The notes: a model not told the origin generated them from the letters alone. DNA of 64,000 nt from Arthrobacter methylotrophus (GCF_039539965.1 NZ_BAABED010000001.1:4154001-4218000); one strand, 5' to 3'; positions 41,008-50,146 are shown, counted from the stretch's first letter. Made by a program: numbers and translations.

Positions 41008-43731
41008 CTAGGTGGCCACCGTCCCCGTGGCGCCGTCCACCGTGATCCTCTGGCCCGAACTGATCCGGGACGTGGCATCCGGGACGCCCACGACTGCCGG
41101 GATCCCGTACTCCCGGGCCACGACGGCGCCATGGGAGTTGGGCCCACCCATCTCCATGACGAGGCCCCCGGCAGTCAGGAACAGGGGCGTCCAGCCGGGA
41201 TCCGTGGACGGTGCCACCAGGATTTCCCCGGGTTCGAGATGCGCGCCCACAGGGTCCATGATTACCCTGGCCGCAGCGGTCACCGTTCCCGCCGACGCCG
41301 GGGTTCCCAGCAGCATGCCGTCCGACGGCGGAACTCCGGTCCCTCGGCGCAGGCCGGAGGGCAGCGCTTCCGGTTCCGTGCCGTCCGAGAGCAGCACGCG
41401 GGGCACGTGCCGACGCCTGAGTTCAAGCTCATAGGCCTCACGCCTCTCCGCTACCAAGGCACGGAGATCCGCGCCCTCCAGGCTGCGGTGGGCGTCATCG
41501 AAATCCAGGAAAAATATGTCCCCGGCGTCCTCGATTCTTCCCTCGTCCGCCAGGACCTCCCCGACGGAGGCCAGCTGCGCGCGGACCGCAGCAAAGCCCA
41601 GCACCAGGTTGTACTTGGGATGTTCGCGGAGTCCCGCGAACATCCGCGTCCGCTCAAGTGCCATTTTCACGATCCTGGCGTGGAGCGGACTCCTGGACCG
41701 CGCACGGGCCACCAACACGGCAGCCTGTTCCTCGGCGTCGTGGGCTGCTTTCTCGAACTGTTTGTCCGGCGACAGACGGGTATTGTCCAGGCGGAGATAG
41801 TTGGCCAAGACTCCGACGATGTGGGTGGGGTCCTCGGACCAGCGGGGCACGCCCAGGTCGATCTCCGCGATGGCCCGGTGCCCGTAGTCGCGCAGGAACG
41901 CCGCCAAACCCGACTGCGCGACGGCGGGCAGCCCGCCGTCGCGGTAGCTCTCCGCGAGCGGAGCGGGCTCGCCGTTTGTAAAGGCCCCGGCGGAAGCTGG
42001 ATCGTCGCGGATACTGCTTGCGAGTCGCCACAGCGCAAGGTCCATTTCCGTAGTCACGTTGTTGGGCAGGCCGCGGATGACCGTCTGGAGCTCACCCCAG
42101 GAGGCCTGCTCGCCAAGGAGTTTGCGGACCAGCCCCATCATTGCGAAGCCAAGTGCCACCGGGGGCAACATGGCGGGGAGCATGGGGAACAGTTCCTCGC
42201 CCAAGATCCGCTCTGCGTGGTCCAGCCTTTCCCGGGCTGTGGCATCGGCGGAGATTTCGAGCGCAGCCTTCAGCTCGCCTCCCACCCGTTCCACCTTGTC
42301 CAGGGCGGCGGTCGGCCGGAAGAGAGCGCGAAGGAGGTTTTCAGGGACGCGGAAGCGGAGCAGGATCGGGGCGACGTGCCGGATCAGCTTGAACGGCGTC
42401 CTGCTGGTGACGGCGAAAAGCGGGTCCTCGAACAGGGCGCGCATCATCGCCGCCGAACGCGCCTCCATGACGTCGAAGATCCTGGGCACGAGGCTCCGGC
42501 CGGTCTCGCTCCGCAACACAGAAGAGAAATCAAAGTAGATCCGCTGCCCTGCCTCGTAATAGGGCGAAGGGCCGTTCCGTGGTTCGGGAACCTGGAATCC
42601 CGCCGCGCCAGCTACCGAGGACGCCATGAGCCTGATGCCTGCCAGGCCCATGGGAGTCAGGGGACGGGTCAGCCCTTGGGCGAGGCTGAAGCAAAGGTAC
42701 GCGTGCGGACCAGGGACTGCGGGCTGGCGGGTCATTTGCGGGTAGAGCGTGGTGATGGGCCGGGCCTGGGTGAGCCACAGCTTGCGGTCGCCGTCGATGG
42801 CCCATTCGGTGTCCTGCGGTGCCCCGAAGTGCTCCTCGACGCGCTGGCCCAAGACAGCGAGCGCCCTGATTTGGGAGTCGTCAAGGCAAGCAACACCCGG
42901 TGCGTTCCGGGATTCGGGAGCGTCGATCCGTTCGGTGCCCCCTCCGGGGATGGACCGGATCAGCAGCTTCCGGTCCCCGATCCTTCGTTCCGTGATCCTG
43001 CCCGTCAGCGAGTCCACCACGAAGTGGTCCGGATTCACGGCGCCCGAGACCACGGCCTCGCCAAGTCCGGGACTGGCATCAATGACCGCCTCGCGGCGCC
43101 GCCCGGTCACCGGATTGGCGGTAAACAACACCCCCGCTGTCTCAGCGTCCACCATCCGTTGAACGACGACGGCGAGGCTCACCGCGGCGTGGTCAATCCC
43201 GTTGCGTGCCCGGTAGCTGACCGCCCGGTCCGTCCACAGGGAGGCCCAGCACTTGCGGACGGCTTCCAGCACGGCGTCCGCACTCACGACATTCAGGTAA
43301 GTGTCCTGCTGTCCGGCAAAACTCGCGAAGGGCAGGTCTTCGGCCGTGGCGGAGGATCTGACGGCCACCGCGGCTTCCGGGTCCAGCGCCGAGTAGGCCA
43401 AGCGAACTGCGTCCTCGACGGCGGCCGGGATCCCGGCGTCGAGCACTGCTTCCCTTGCCCCGGCCGCAAGGGAAGCGAGCCCCTCGAGGTCGCCGGGATC
43501 TGCTGCCCTAAGACCACGGAGAATATCCCCGAGCCCTCCCGTTCCTGGGCTGGCTCCGGGCTGAAGTGCGCGCCGATACGCCTCGGTGGTCAGGCAAAAC
43601 CCGGGCGGGACCGGAAGCCCCGCCCAGATCAGTTCGCCGAGGTTGGCCGCCTTGCCGCCGACCCTTGGCAGCATGTTTGCCCGGATCCGGAACAGTTCGA
43701 TGATGTAGCCAGGGTCTGTGTAATCCGCCAT
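41008..43731 (-). CDS. PEP/pyruvate-binding protein, rifampin-phosphotransferase-like
   Basis: The 907-residue protein has three parts. The N-terminal ATP-grasp part has LPRVGGKAANLGELIWAGLP and VAVRSSATAEDLPFASFAGQ with the ADTE-like EDTEWAIDG motif reading APQDTEWAIDGDRKLWLTQA. A helical central domain spans about 350-770. The C-terminal phospho-His domain is LVMEMGGPNSHGAVVAREYG with the catalytic His. This is the layout of rifampin phosphotransferases and short PEP-synthase-like proteins. There is no PEP-synthase C-terminal PEP-binding barrel. Whether it inactivates rifamycin cannot be told without comparison of the middle domain. Confidence 0.8.
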   Translation of the reverse strand: MADYTDPGYIIELFRIRANMLPRVGGKAANLGELIWAGLPVPPGFCLTTEAYRRALQPGASPGTGGLGDILRGLRAADPGDLEGLASLAAGAREAVLDAGIPAAVEDAVRLAYSALDPEAAVAVRSSATAEDLPFASFAGQQDTYLNVVSADAVLEAVRKCWASLWTDRAVSYRARNGIDHAAVSLAVVVQRMVDAETAGVLFTANPVTGRRREAVIDASPGLGEAVVSGAVNPDHFVVDSLTGRITERRIGDRKLLIRSIPGGGTERIDAPESRNAPGVACLDDSQIRALAVLGQRVEEHFGAPQDTEWAIDGDRKLWLTQARPITTLYPQMTRQPAVPGPHAYLCFSLAQGLTRPLTPMGLAGIRLMASSVAGAAGFQVPEPRNGPSPYYEAGQRIYFDFSSVLRSETGRSLVPRIFDVMEARSAAMMRALFEDPLFAVTSRTPFKLIRHVAPILLRFRVPENLLRALFRPTAALDKVERVGGELKAALEISADATARERLDHAERILGEELFPMLPAMLPPVALGFAMMGLVRKLLGEQASWGELQTVIRGLPNNVTTEMDLALWRLASSIRDDPASAGAFTNGEPAPLAESYRDGGLPAVAQSGLAAFLRDYGHRAIAEIDLGVPRWSEDPTHIVGVLANYLRLDNTRLSPDKQFEKAAHDAEEQAAVLVARARSRSPLHARIVKMALERTRMFAGLREHPKYNLVLGFAAVRAQLASVGEVLADEGRIEDAGDIFFLDFDDAHRSLEGADLRALVAERREAYELELRRRHVPRVLLSDGTEPEALPSGLRRGTGVPPSDGMLLGTPASAGTVTAAARVIMDPVGAHLEPGEILVAPSTDPGWTPLFLTAGGLVMEMGGPNSHGAVVAREYGIPAVVGVPDATSRISSGQRITVDGATGTVAT

Positions 43732-43772
43732 CTTCGCCTGCCCGCGTCCCCCGGTCCTTGGCCGCTTGAGAG

Positions 43773-44825
43773 CTATACGGCGCCGAGCATGGGACCGAAG
43801 CTGACGCGGTCTGCCAACCTGGGATCCTCGCGGTCAGGAACAACCAGCACAGGGCCTTTGGCGTGGTGCAGGACTCCGTCGGACGTCGATCCCAGGAGCA
43901 TCCCTGCGAAGCCTCCCCGTCCTCGGGTGCCGAGCACGACGAGTTCGACGCCGCGGCTCACTTCCACGAGGACTTCAACGGGCGAACCATCCAGCAGTTG
44001 CGTCTCCACGGGAAGCTTGGGGAAGTGGCTCTTAATCCATGCCAAGCCTGCTTCGAGTTGAACCTTGATGTCCTTGAAGAGCGCTTCCCGGTCCAAGGGG
44101 GCCGGAACCCAGGCCAAGGAGCCGCTGTACTCAGGTACGGCGCAAATGACACGCAGCTTTGCACCCATGCGTTGGGCTTGTTCGGCGGCTTCCAATACAG
44201 CTACACGAGCCTGTTCCGAACCGTCTACACCCACTGCCACCACATTCTCGATCATGTGGGGACCGGCCTTTGCCCGCTCGGCCTTGATGTGCTTGTCCTC
44301 CGTGGTTTCGCCCAAGCGGTCCGCGCAGAAGAGCGGGACAGTCACGGTGGGGCACTTGGAGTGCGCCGGAAGGGCGCTGCTCACGGAGCCCAGGAGCCTG
44401 CCCACGAATCCGCCGCGTCCCCGGGTACCGAAGACCAGGAGCTCTGCCGTTTCGGATAGATCAAGCAGCACACCGGAGGCATCTCCGTTCTCCACCGATC
44501 CATCGACGTCGATGGCATAGCCGGAAACCTTCTCAAGGGCCTGCTTGACGATTGCCTCGGCACCGTCCCGGATAACGGAGTCATCCACGGTTGCATAGCC
44601 CCCGTCCAAGCCGGAAGCCGCGAAGATAGGCACGGAGTAGGCCGTGACTACATGCAGCGGAAGCTGCCTGCGTTCGGCCTCGCGTGCAGCCCAAATGAGG
44701 GCGCATTGACCGTGTTCGCTACCGTCAACGCCCACCACGATCCCGCCGGGGGCAATCGATGGTTCCACTCTGTTGCCTTCCGTCTCTGCATGATGACTTT
44801 CAGAGTGTTTGCCGTGCTGGTCCAT
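43773..44825 (-). CDS. Tandem universal stress protein
   Basis: Beginning MDQHGKHSESHHAETEGN gives 350 residues with two UspA domains. Domain 1 has GIVVGVDGSEHGQCALIWAA and LVFGTRGRGGFVGRLLGSVS; domain 2 has VAVGVDGSEQARVAVLEAAE and LVVLGTRGRGGFAGMLLGST. Both carry the G-x-x-G-x-G-G...S ATP-binding motif. It lies 41 bp upstream of the PEP/pyruvate-binding gene on the same strand, so the two may be co-induced by stress. Confidence 0.92.
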   Translation of the reverse strand: MDQHGKHSESHHAETEGNRVEPSIAPGGIVVGVDGSEHGQCALIWAAREAERRQLPLHVVTAYSVPIFAASGLDGGYATVDDSVIRDGAEAIVKQALEKVSGYAIDVDGSVENGDASGVLLDLSETAELLVFGTRGRGGFVGRLLGSVSSALPAHSKCPTVTVPLFCADRLGETTEDKHIKAERAKAGPHMIENVVAVGVDGSEQARVAVLEAAEQAQRMGAKLRVICAVPEYSGSLAWVPAPLDREALFKDIKVQLEAGLAWIKSHFPKLPVETQLLDGSPVEVLVEVSRGVELVVLGTRGRGGFAGMLLGSTSDGVLHHAKGPVLVVPDREDPRLADRVSFGPMLGAV

Positions 44826-45217
44826 GGGCCCTGCTTCCTCGCACTGCTGCTGGCTGATGTTGCGGCTATTCTGCCAGAGGCCGCGCCAACAACGTGTTTC
44901 TTGCTTGACTGCCGTGAGTTGCGGTCTCCAATGCTCACTATTCTCGTTTGCAAGGGCCGAATCAAGCGGCACGAATCGCTGGTGGAAACCCGTCCGAGCG
45001 GCTTGGATTCGGTAGGATCGCCGCGTAAAAAACGCTTTGGCAGACATGCCGATGACGGGGCTATCCACCACGCGATTTCTTCTGTAATGTTCGAGGCACT
45101 GGTGACCGGGGATGGTGTTTTTCAACACGTCAACGGCCATCATTTGCGACCGCTTGGGGGACCCGGACGCCGCCCGTGTTGCCTTCGGCAATGCATCTTT
45201 CAAGGAGGAGCCAAGCT
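44826..45217. other. 392-bp divergent intergenic region
   Basis: It lies between the divergent universal-stress and flavoprotein-like genes. I see no gene or strong repeat. An AAGGAGGAG ribosome-binding site for the rightward gene lies at 45202-45210. Confidence 0.5.
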
Positions 45218-45886
45218 GTGTCAACCATGCCTGCTGCGAGTACGGAACGCACCACCACCGTGGTCATCGGTACCGGCATGTCCGGCTTGGCCGTAGCTAG
45301 TGAACTCAGCCGCTACGGAGTGGACGCGATCGTGGTGGACGGGATGTATGTCCCCCGTACTTCGCAGCCGCTCAACACCGGCATCCTCCAGCGCTGCGAC
45401 GCCGCTGACGCGGCCTGCCTCCAGGAGCGCAGCGAAATCCTGAGGCACCTGCGCAACTACGCAGCCAGCCACAGCCTCGATGTACGGAGCACGACGCGAG
45501 CTGTCCGCCTGGATCGTTTGGACGAGGCCCCCGCCGGCGCGGTCTCGCCGGGCTTGGCCTCTCCAGAAGCGCCTTCCCGCCAATGGGCCATCCACACGGC
45601 CAACGGAGTACTTCTAGCCGACCACGTTGTTGTCACTCGCTGCGGGCAGAGCCAGTTGCGGAGGATGCTCGCCGAACTCGGCATCGCGATCGGACAGAAC
45701 CTCGTCGCCGCCATGCGCGCGATGGGAATGTATCTGGTGGGCGTTGGTGAGCTCGCCACGCCCACGCCGAAGGAAGTCCTGCGCCAAGCCAAGGTAGTGG
45801 GCCAGGCGATTTCCGCCAAGGTGCACCCGGGCAGCGTCCATGGGGCCCTTACTGGCACCTTCGCAGCAGTTCCGGCCCTGGCCTAG
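45218..45886 (+). CDS. Short FAD/NAD(P)-binding flavoprotein-like protein
   Basis: A GTG start 7 bp after AAGGAGGAG gives 222 residues. The Rossmann motif is TTTVVIGTGMSGLAVASELS (G-x-G-x-x-G), followed by YGVDAIVVDG. A second nucleotide-type strand, LLADHVVVTRCGQSQLRRML, lies near residue 150. It is about half the length of usual flavin monooxygenases, lacks their C-terminal half, and ends cleanly in AALT. It may be a small stand-alone FAD protein or a shortened monooxygenase. Confidence 0.7.
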   Translation: MSTMPAASTERTTTVVIGTGMSGLAVASELSRYGVDAIVVDGMYVPRTSQPLNTGILQRCDAADAACLQERSEILRHLRNYAASHSLDVRSTTRAVRLDRLDEAPAGAVSPGLASPEAPSRQWAIHTANGVLLADHVVVTRCGQSQLRRMLAELGIAIGQNLVAAMRAMGMYLVGVGELATPTPKEVLRQAKVVGQAISAKVHPGSVHGALTGTFAAVPALA

Positions 45887-45978
45887 CCTTCCTGACCTTC
45901 TTTGAATTCCCCACGCGCGCGACACGCTCTTGCTGAGGTATGTCGCGGGAATTTCTGGCTCAAACAGGGTCAGGAAGG
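45887..45978. terminator. 92-nt nested inverted repeat between convergent genes
   Basis: The outer arms CCTTCCTGACC / GGTCAGGAAGG (11 bp, perfect) enclose AATTCCC / GGGAATT and then GCGACA / TGTCGC around a 16-base loop. It begins one base after the flavoprotein stop and ends 10 bp before the CopC stop on the other strand, so a bidirectional terminator is the simplest role. Its size and three nested stems are more than a terminator needs. Confidence 0.6.
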
Positions 45979-45988
45979 AGCGTTCCGG

Positions 45989-46621
45989 CTACGGTTCCTT
46001 TGACTCATCGTCGCTGGACTCCTCGGAGTCCCCTGCCAGCCGGCGTCGTGCAGTGACACCCAGGAACACCAAGAGCCCCGCGGCCACTACTGCGAAGGCC
46101 ACGATGCTCCAAGGGAAGGGCTGGGAAGCATCGGTGGTGTTTTCCGGCGTCGTGGTGGACCCCGGAGCCGCAGTGCCGGCGGTGGGAACCTCGACCGAAG
46201 GCGCGGGTCCCACCGCGCCGCCGCCCGCCGTCGTACTTCCTGACTTCGCAGTGAAAGTGAACGTGCCCTCAATGGGGTGCGAATCCGAACTGACCACACG
46301 CCACACCACCGTGAAGGCCCCGGCAGGTGCCCCGGACCGCAACTTCTGCGATACCACGGTGTCCACAATGTCCACGGAACCGTCTGCCCAGTCCTGCCCG
46401 GACGCGTCCTTGACCTGCACCTGCGAGCCGAGCAAAAGCGGCCGGTTGTTGAAGGTGATCGACACGGAATCGGGGACGCTGGCAACGGTTGATCCGTTGG
46501 CGGGCGAGGTTGACTCGGCGACGTCGTGCGCGAAGGCAGGTGCCGCCGAGAACAGGGCGGCCGAAAAAAGGGCCGCGGTGAAAGCGAGGACGACGGCCAG
46601 CAACTGGCGGATGGGGCGCAT
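45989..46621 (-). CDS. copC: CopC-type copper-binding protein with membrane anchor
   Basis: The 210-residue secreted protein has a signal peptide ending APAFA and a mature N-terminal His (HDVAESTSPANGSTVASVPD), the known Cu(II) ligand. Further ligands sit in VWRVVSSDSHPIEGTFTFTA (D-x-H). A linker of Thr/Pro-rich repeats leads to a C-terminal helix WSIVAFAVVAAGLLVFLGVT. No CopD partner is adjacent, so copper transfer or storage at the outer face of the membrane is the likely role. Confidence 0.9.
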   Translation of the reverse strand: MRPIRQLLAVVLAFTAALFSAALFSAAPAFAHDVAESTSPANGSTVASVPDSVSITFNNRPLLLGSQVQVKDASGQDWADGSVDIVDTVVSQKLRSGAPAGAFTVVWRVVSSDSHPIEGTFTFTAKSGSTTAGGGAVGPAPSVEVPTAGTAAPGSTTTPENTTDASQPFPWSIVAFAVVAAGLLVFLGVTARRRLAGDSEESSDDESKEP

Positions 46622-46735
46622 GAGCGATGGACTCCCTTAGTGTTGGATTCCTTACAGACTAGGCGAATTCGCGAGTGCACCGAAGCTGCGGGCATAGGAT
46701 TTGAGAGCACATTTCCCCGATTCCCGGAGACCTCC

Positions 46736-48178
46736 ATGCTCAAACAGGGCTCAGCCATCGATCGCTACTTCAAGATTTCGGAACGCGGATCCAACTACTC
46801 GCGGGAAATCCGAGGCGGCTTCGCCACCTTCTTTGCCATGAGCTACATCGTGGTCCTCAACCCCTTGATCCTTTCCGGGGCGGACTCCCATGGCGCCTCG
46901 CTAGGGTTCGCCGCCGTCGCCGCCACCACTGCCTTCGTGGCAGGCATCATGACCATCATCATGGGAGCTTGGGCAAAGCACCCCTTCGCAGTGGCTACCG
47001 GACTGGGCGTCAATGCGTTCGTGGCCGTCACGATTGCCTCGCATCCCGGCCTGACGTGGCCGGACATGATGGGCCTCGTCATGCTCTCGGGGTTGACCAT
47101 GCTCATTCTGGTGCTCACCGGTTTCCGGACCGCGGTGTTCAAGGCCGTACCCGAGGCACTGAAGACTGCGATCGTGGTGGGCATCGGCCTCTTCATCGCC
47201 CTGATCGGCCTGGTCAATGCCGGCTTCGTGCGCCGCATCCCGGACGCCGCCGGTACCACCGTCCCCCTCGGCCTGGGCGTCGACGGGAAGCTGCTTGGCT
47301 GGCCCACCCTGGTGTTCGTCGTTGGCCTTGTCCTGACCATCGCCTTGGTGGTCCGCAAGGTGCGTGGCGCCATCTTGATCGGCATCATCGTCTCCACGGC
47401 CCTCGCAGCCATCCTGGAATTCACCCTGCACATCGGTCCGAGTTTCGACGGTAAGAACTACAACCCCCGCGGCTGGTCCCTGGTTGCCCCCAAGTTCACC
47501 GAGTGGGCCGCCCCGGACCTGTCCCTCATCGGCAAGGCCAACCCCCTCGGCGCCTTCCAACACCTCGGCATCATCGCCGCCACCCTCTTGGCTTTCGTGA
47601 TCCTCCTCAGCATCTTCTTCGATGCCATGGGCACCATGGTGGGCCTGGCGAGGGAAGCCGGAAACATCGACAAGCACGGGAACATCCCCAATGTGGACCG
47701 TGTCCTCCAAGTGGACGCCCTCAGCGCGATCGTGGGCGGCGGGGCCTCCGTGTCCTCCAACCAGATCTTCGTGGAGTCGGGTGCGGGCATCGGCGAGGGC
47801 GCCCGCACCGGGCTGGCTTCGATCGTGACGGGCCTGTTGTTCCTGGTGGCCATGTTCTTCACCCCGCTCATCAACTTGGTCCCGTTCGAGGCTGTGGCTC
47901 CCGCCCTGGTGGTGGTGGGCTTCATGATGGTGTCGCAAGTGGGGAAGATCCATTGGCAGGACTGGGGTGTGGGCATTCCTGCGTTCCTGACCATGTCCCT
48001 CATGCCGTTCACCTACTCGATCGCCAACGGCCTGGGTGCGGGGTTCATTTCCTTCGCCCTGATCCGCACGTTCCAAGGCCGGGCCCGCGAAGTCCATCCG
48101 CTCATGTGGGCCGTGGCCGCGGCATTCCTGCTGTTCTTCGGGATCGGTCCGGTCGAGGAAATCCTGGGCGTCAAATAG
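46736..48178 (+). CDS. NCS2-family purine permease, AzgA type
   Basis: Beginning MLKQGSAIDRYFKISERGSN gives 480 residues. The AzgA-type signatures are REIRGGFATFFAMSYIVVLN, FAVATGLGVNAFVAVTIASH, and GTMVGLAREAGNIDKHGNIP (IFFDAMGT nearby) in the second half. The family imports adenine, guanine and hypoxanthine with protons. About 14 membrane segments are expected. It lies just upstream of hutG but is separated from it by a HutR-type operator. Confidence 0.9.
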   Translation: MLKQGSAIDRYFKISERGSNYSREIRGGFATFFAMSYIVVLNPLILSGADSHGASLGFAAVAATTAFVAGIMTIIMGAWAKHPFAVATGLGVNAFVAVTIASHPGLTWPDMMGLVMLSGLTMLILVLTGFRTAVFKAVPEALKTAIVVGIGLFIALIGLVNAGFVRRIPDAAGTTVPLGLGVDGKLLGWPTLVFVVGLVLTIALVVRKVRGAILIGIIVSTALAAILEFTLHIGPSFDGKNYNPRGWSLVAPKFTEWAAPDLSLIGKANPLGAFQHLGIIAATLLAFVILLSIFFDAMGTMVGLAREAGNIDKHGNIPNVDRVLQVDALSAIVGGGASVSSNQIFVESGAGIGEGARTGLASIVTGLLFLVAMFFTPLINLVPFEAVAPALVVVGFMMVSQVGKIHWQDWGVGIPAFLTMSLMPFTYSIANGLGAGFISFALIRTFQGRAREVHPLMWAVAAAFLLFFGIGPVEEILGVK

Positions 48179-48181
48179 GCC

Positions 48182-48199
48182 TTTCCGGAATACCGGACA
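48182..48199. promoter_or_regulatory. IclR-type operator upstream of hutG
   Basis: TTTCCGGAATACCGGACA is a near-perfect palindrome sharing the CYGGAATACCRG core with the palindromes at 53679 and 54709. It is located 54 bp before the hutG start. Confidence 0.8.
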
Positions 48200-48252
48200 C
48201 CCTTCGGCCGCCGGAGGTGTATTTCGGCGCCGCCATGAGCTGAGCTTGGATC

Positions 48253-49218
48253 ATGGAGATTTCCCCGGCTGTTGCCGACATACGCCCGACGCCGTGGACC
48301 GGCCGTTTCGACGGCGACGGCGAGCAGCACCGGCGCTGGTGGCAAGTGGTGACGCCTTACACCCCCTGCGCAGAATCCCCCGGCGCGAGCGAAGCGGGTC
48401 CCCGGCCCGCCGTCGTCGTGGGGTTTCGCAGTGATGAGGGGGTGCGGCGCAACAAAGGCCGGACCGGCGCGGCGGCCGCGCCGGTGGCTATCCGGCAAGC
48501 CTTGGCTCCGCTGGCTTTCCATCTGGACCGGGACGTCTTCGACGCCGGCGACGTCGTTGTGGAGGACGGCTCGCTGGAGGCGGGGCAGGAGCGCGCCGGC
48601 CGCGTGATCTCCGCATTGCTCGACGCCGGCAAGCTCACGGTACTGCTCGGCGGCGGCCACGAAACCGCCTTCGCAAGCTACCTGGGCGTGGCTGGCTCAG
48701 AGGCCATGCGCAGTGGGAAGCGGCTCGGTGTGCTGAACCTGGATGCGCATTTCGACCTGCGTGACGAGCCGGTGCCGAGCTCGGGCACGCCGTTCCTGCA
48801 GATGGCGCGAGCGGAAGCCGCCGCCAGCCGCGAACTGAAATACGCCGTCGTCGGAATTTCCGAGCCCAACAACACCCGTGCACTCTTCGACACGGCGCAT
48901 CGCTTGGGCGTGAAGTACTTACTGGATGAGGACTGCTCCGCGGAAGCCGTTCGGGAGTTCGTGGGGCGGTTCCTGGACACCGTGGACGTGCTGTACCTGA
49001 CGATTGACCTGGACGTGCTTCCGGCATCGGTGGCTCCCGGCGTGAGCGCTCCCGCGGCGTATGGCGTTCCGTTGCCCGTCATCAGCGCTGTGTGCCGGCA
49101 ACTCGCCGCGAGCGGGAAGCTCCTGCACGTGGACGTCGCCGAACTCAACCCCGGATTCGACATCGACTCGCGGACCGCCAAGGTAGCCGCGCGCTTGGTG
49201 AACACGCTGCTGGGCTAG
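48253..49218 (+). CDS. hutG: Formimidoylglutamase (HutG)
   Basis: The 321-residue ureohydrolase has manganese-site motifs LTVLLGGGHETAFASY (His), GVLNLDAHFDLRD (DAHFD) and VLYLTIDLDVLPASVAPGVS (D-x-D). The order matches arginase-fold formiminoglutamases. It converts N-formimino-L-glutamate to glutamate and formamide, the last step of one histidine-degradation route. A regulator-type operator precedes it. hutH and hutU are in the same neighbourhood but on the other strand. Confidence 0.93.
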   Translation: MEISPAVADIRPTPWTGRFDGDGEQHRRWWQVVTPYTPCAESPGASEAGPRPAVVVGFRSDEGVRRNKGRTGAAAAPVAIRQALAPLAFHLDRDVFDAGDVVVEDGSLEAGQERAGRVISALLDAGKLTVLLGGGHETAFASYLGVAGSEAMRSGKRLGVLNLDAHFDLRDEPVPSSGTPFLQMARAEAAASRELKYAVVGISEPNNTRALFDTAHRLGVKYLLDEDCSAEAVREFVGRFLDTVDVLYLTIDLDVLPASVAPGVSAPAAYGVPLPVISAVCRQLAASGKLLHVDVAELNPGFDIDSRTAKVAARLVNTLLG

Positions 49219-49231
49219 CGGTCTGGTCGCC

Positions 49232-49301
49232 CGCCCAACTGACTCGCATTTGTTGTCGTTCTGAGGCGTTATAACGATACCTACTGCGAGTTAGTTGGGC
49301 G
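49232..49301. repeat. Palindromic intergenic repeat, copy 1
   Basis: The outer arms CGCCCAACTGACTCGCA / TGCGAGTTAGTTGGGCG pair with two mismatches and enclose a less conserved TGTCGTTCTGAGGCGTTATAACGA-type centre. It is the same family as 51775-51845 and 53697-53763. Confidence 0.75.
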
Positions 49302-49425
49302 CCTGCATGTTGGACGACAGCCGGTGATCCAGCTCCCAGAATGAAGGACATCCCACGACTCTTTGCTACCTTTTGATGCAGGAATTGCCGCTCCCCCCTG
49401 CGGCACCCTGCAGAAGGAGCCCCCA

Positions 49426-49647
49426 ATGAACACCGCAACAATTGAACACAACGAAATCCGCTTGTCCTTTTCGTCCGTCGACGAGGTCCACGCCGGGCTG
49501 AACCGTGCTGTGGGCACCCTCATCGAGGCTGCAGCAGACAACGGCCGCTGCGGGATCCTCGTGACCCGCCACGAGCCTGGAAACTACACAGTGGCCCTTG
49601 ACGAGTCCGTGCCGTTCGGCCAGACCCGCGAAGTCATCGCCGCCTAG
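49426..49647 (+). CDS. Small protein paralogous to the one at 8045-8254
   Basis: This 73-residue protein follows AAGGAGCCCCCA and starts MNTATIEHNEIRLSFSSVDE. It shares the CGILVTR core and length with the island copy. The C-terminal half, HEPGNYTVALDESVPFGQTR, forms a probable beta hairpin. Function is unknown. A strong terminator follows directly, so it is a separate transcription unit. Confidence 0.65.
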   Translation: MNTATIEHNEIRLSFSSVDEVHAGLNRAVGTLIEAAADNGRCGILVTRHEPGNYTVALDESVPFGQTREVIAA

Positions 49648-49654
49648 TTTCACA

Positions 49655-49702
49655 TGCCAAGGAGCGGCCCTTCCGCGTCATCGGGAGGGCCGCTTCTTGG
49701 CA
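49655..49702. terminator. Strong hairpin terminator
   Basis: TGCCAAGGAGCGGCCCT and AGGGCCGCTTCTTGGCA form a 17-bp stem with one wobble pair around a 14-base loop, 8 bp after the small-protein stop. Confidence 0.7.
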
Positions 49703-49725
49703 TCGAAATTCACTTGTTCGACTAG

Positions 49726-49974
49726 CTACGCCCGGCGCAGCACCACGCCGTCGGACTTCATGAAAAGCTGCTTGGCGGCTTCGTCAGCACCAGGTCCGGC
49801 AGGTTCAAGCCACACAACATTGCCGCTGCCCGAGACTTCCTGCACCTCCCCCGCCGCGACCACGTGTGCATGCCTTAAGACTTCGATCCGCTCCCCCACC
49901 TTCAAGCTTCCCCAATTGGAAACGACGGCGGACTGTGCGATTCGCCTGGACAGGACTGTCCCGCGTGCCTTCAT
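49726..49974 (-). CDS. Small hypothetical protein
   Basis: An 82-residue protein with a basic N-terminus (MKARGTVLSRRIAQSAVVSN) and a beta-rich middle (KVGERIEVLRHAHVVAAGEV). It reads like a small SH3/PilZ-like barrel, but no family is recognised. The ATG is preceded by AAGGGGTAGAAG on the coding strand. Codon use is like its neighbours, so it is probably real. Confidence 0.55.
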   Translation of the reverse strand: MKARGTVLSRRIAQSAVVSNWGSLKVGERIEVLRHAHVVAAGEVQEVSGSGNVVWLEPAGPGADEAAKQLFMKSDGVVLRRA

Positions 49975-50091
49975 TGAACTTCTACCCCTTTGTGGATGTT
50001 CGTTGTTTCAGTTGTGAACGGATATTCCCCCGGCAGGCCCACGACATCGTCGGCGTGGACATGCCGTACCCCATAAGTTCTACTACACAGA

Positions 50092-50146
50092 AAGCGCCCC
50101 GTGGCACGTATTGCCAAACATTTCCGGGGCGCTTCCGTTTTTTCAC
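50092..50146. terminator. Terminator downstream of hutH
   Basis: AAGCGCCCCG / CGGGGCGCTT form a 10-bp stem with a 23-base spacer and a TTTTTT run shortly after on the + strand. It lies 23 bp beyond the hutH stop. Confidence 0.6.

Noticed and set aside
41131..44061. 976-codon open frame antisense to the PEP/pyruvate-binding gene
   Set aside because: It runs across two real genes, is Gly/Arg/Pro-rich, and has no recognisable family.
45887..45978. Small signal recognition particle RNA
   Set aside because: The conserved tip of SRP RNA (GGUC...GGAAGGAAGCA type) is absent from the loop.
46901..48097. 398-codon open frame antisense to the AzgA permease
   Set aside because: Its translation is a His/Glu/Asp-rich mirror of membrane-helix codons, a usual artefact.
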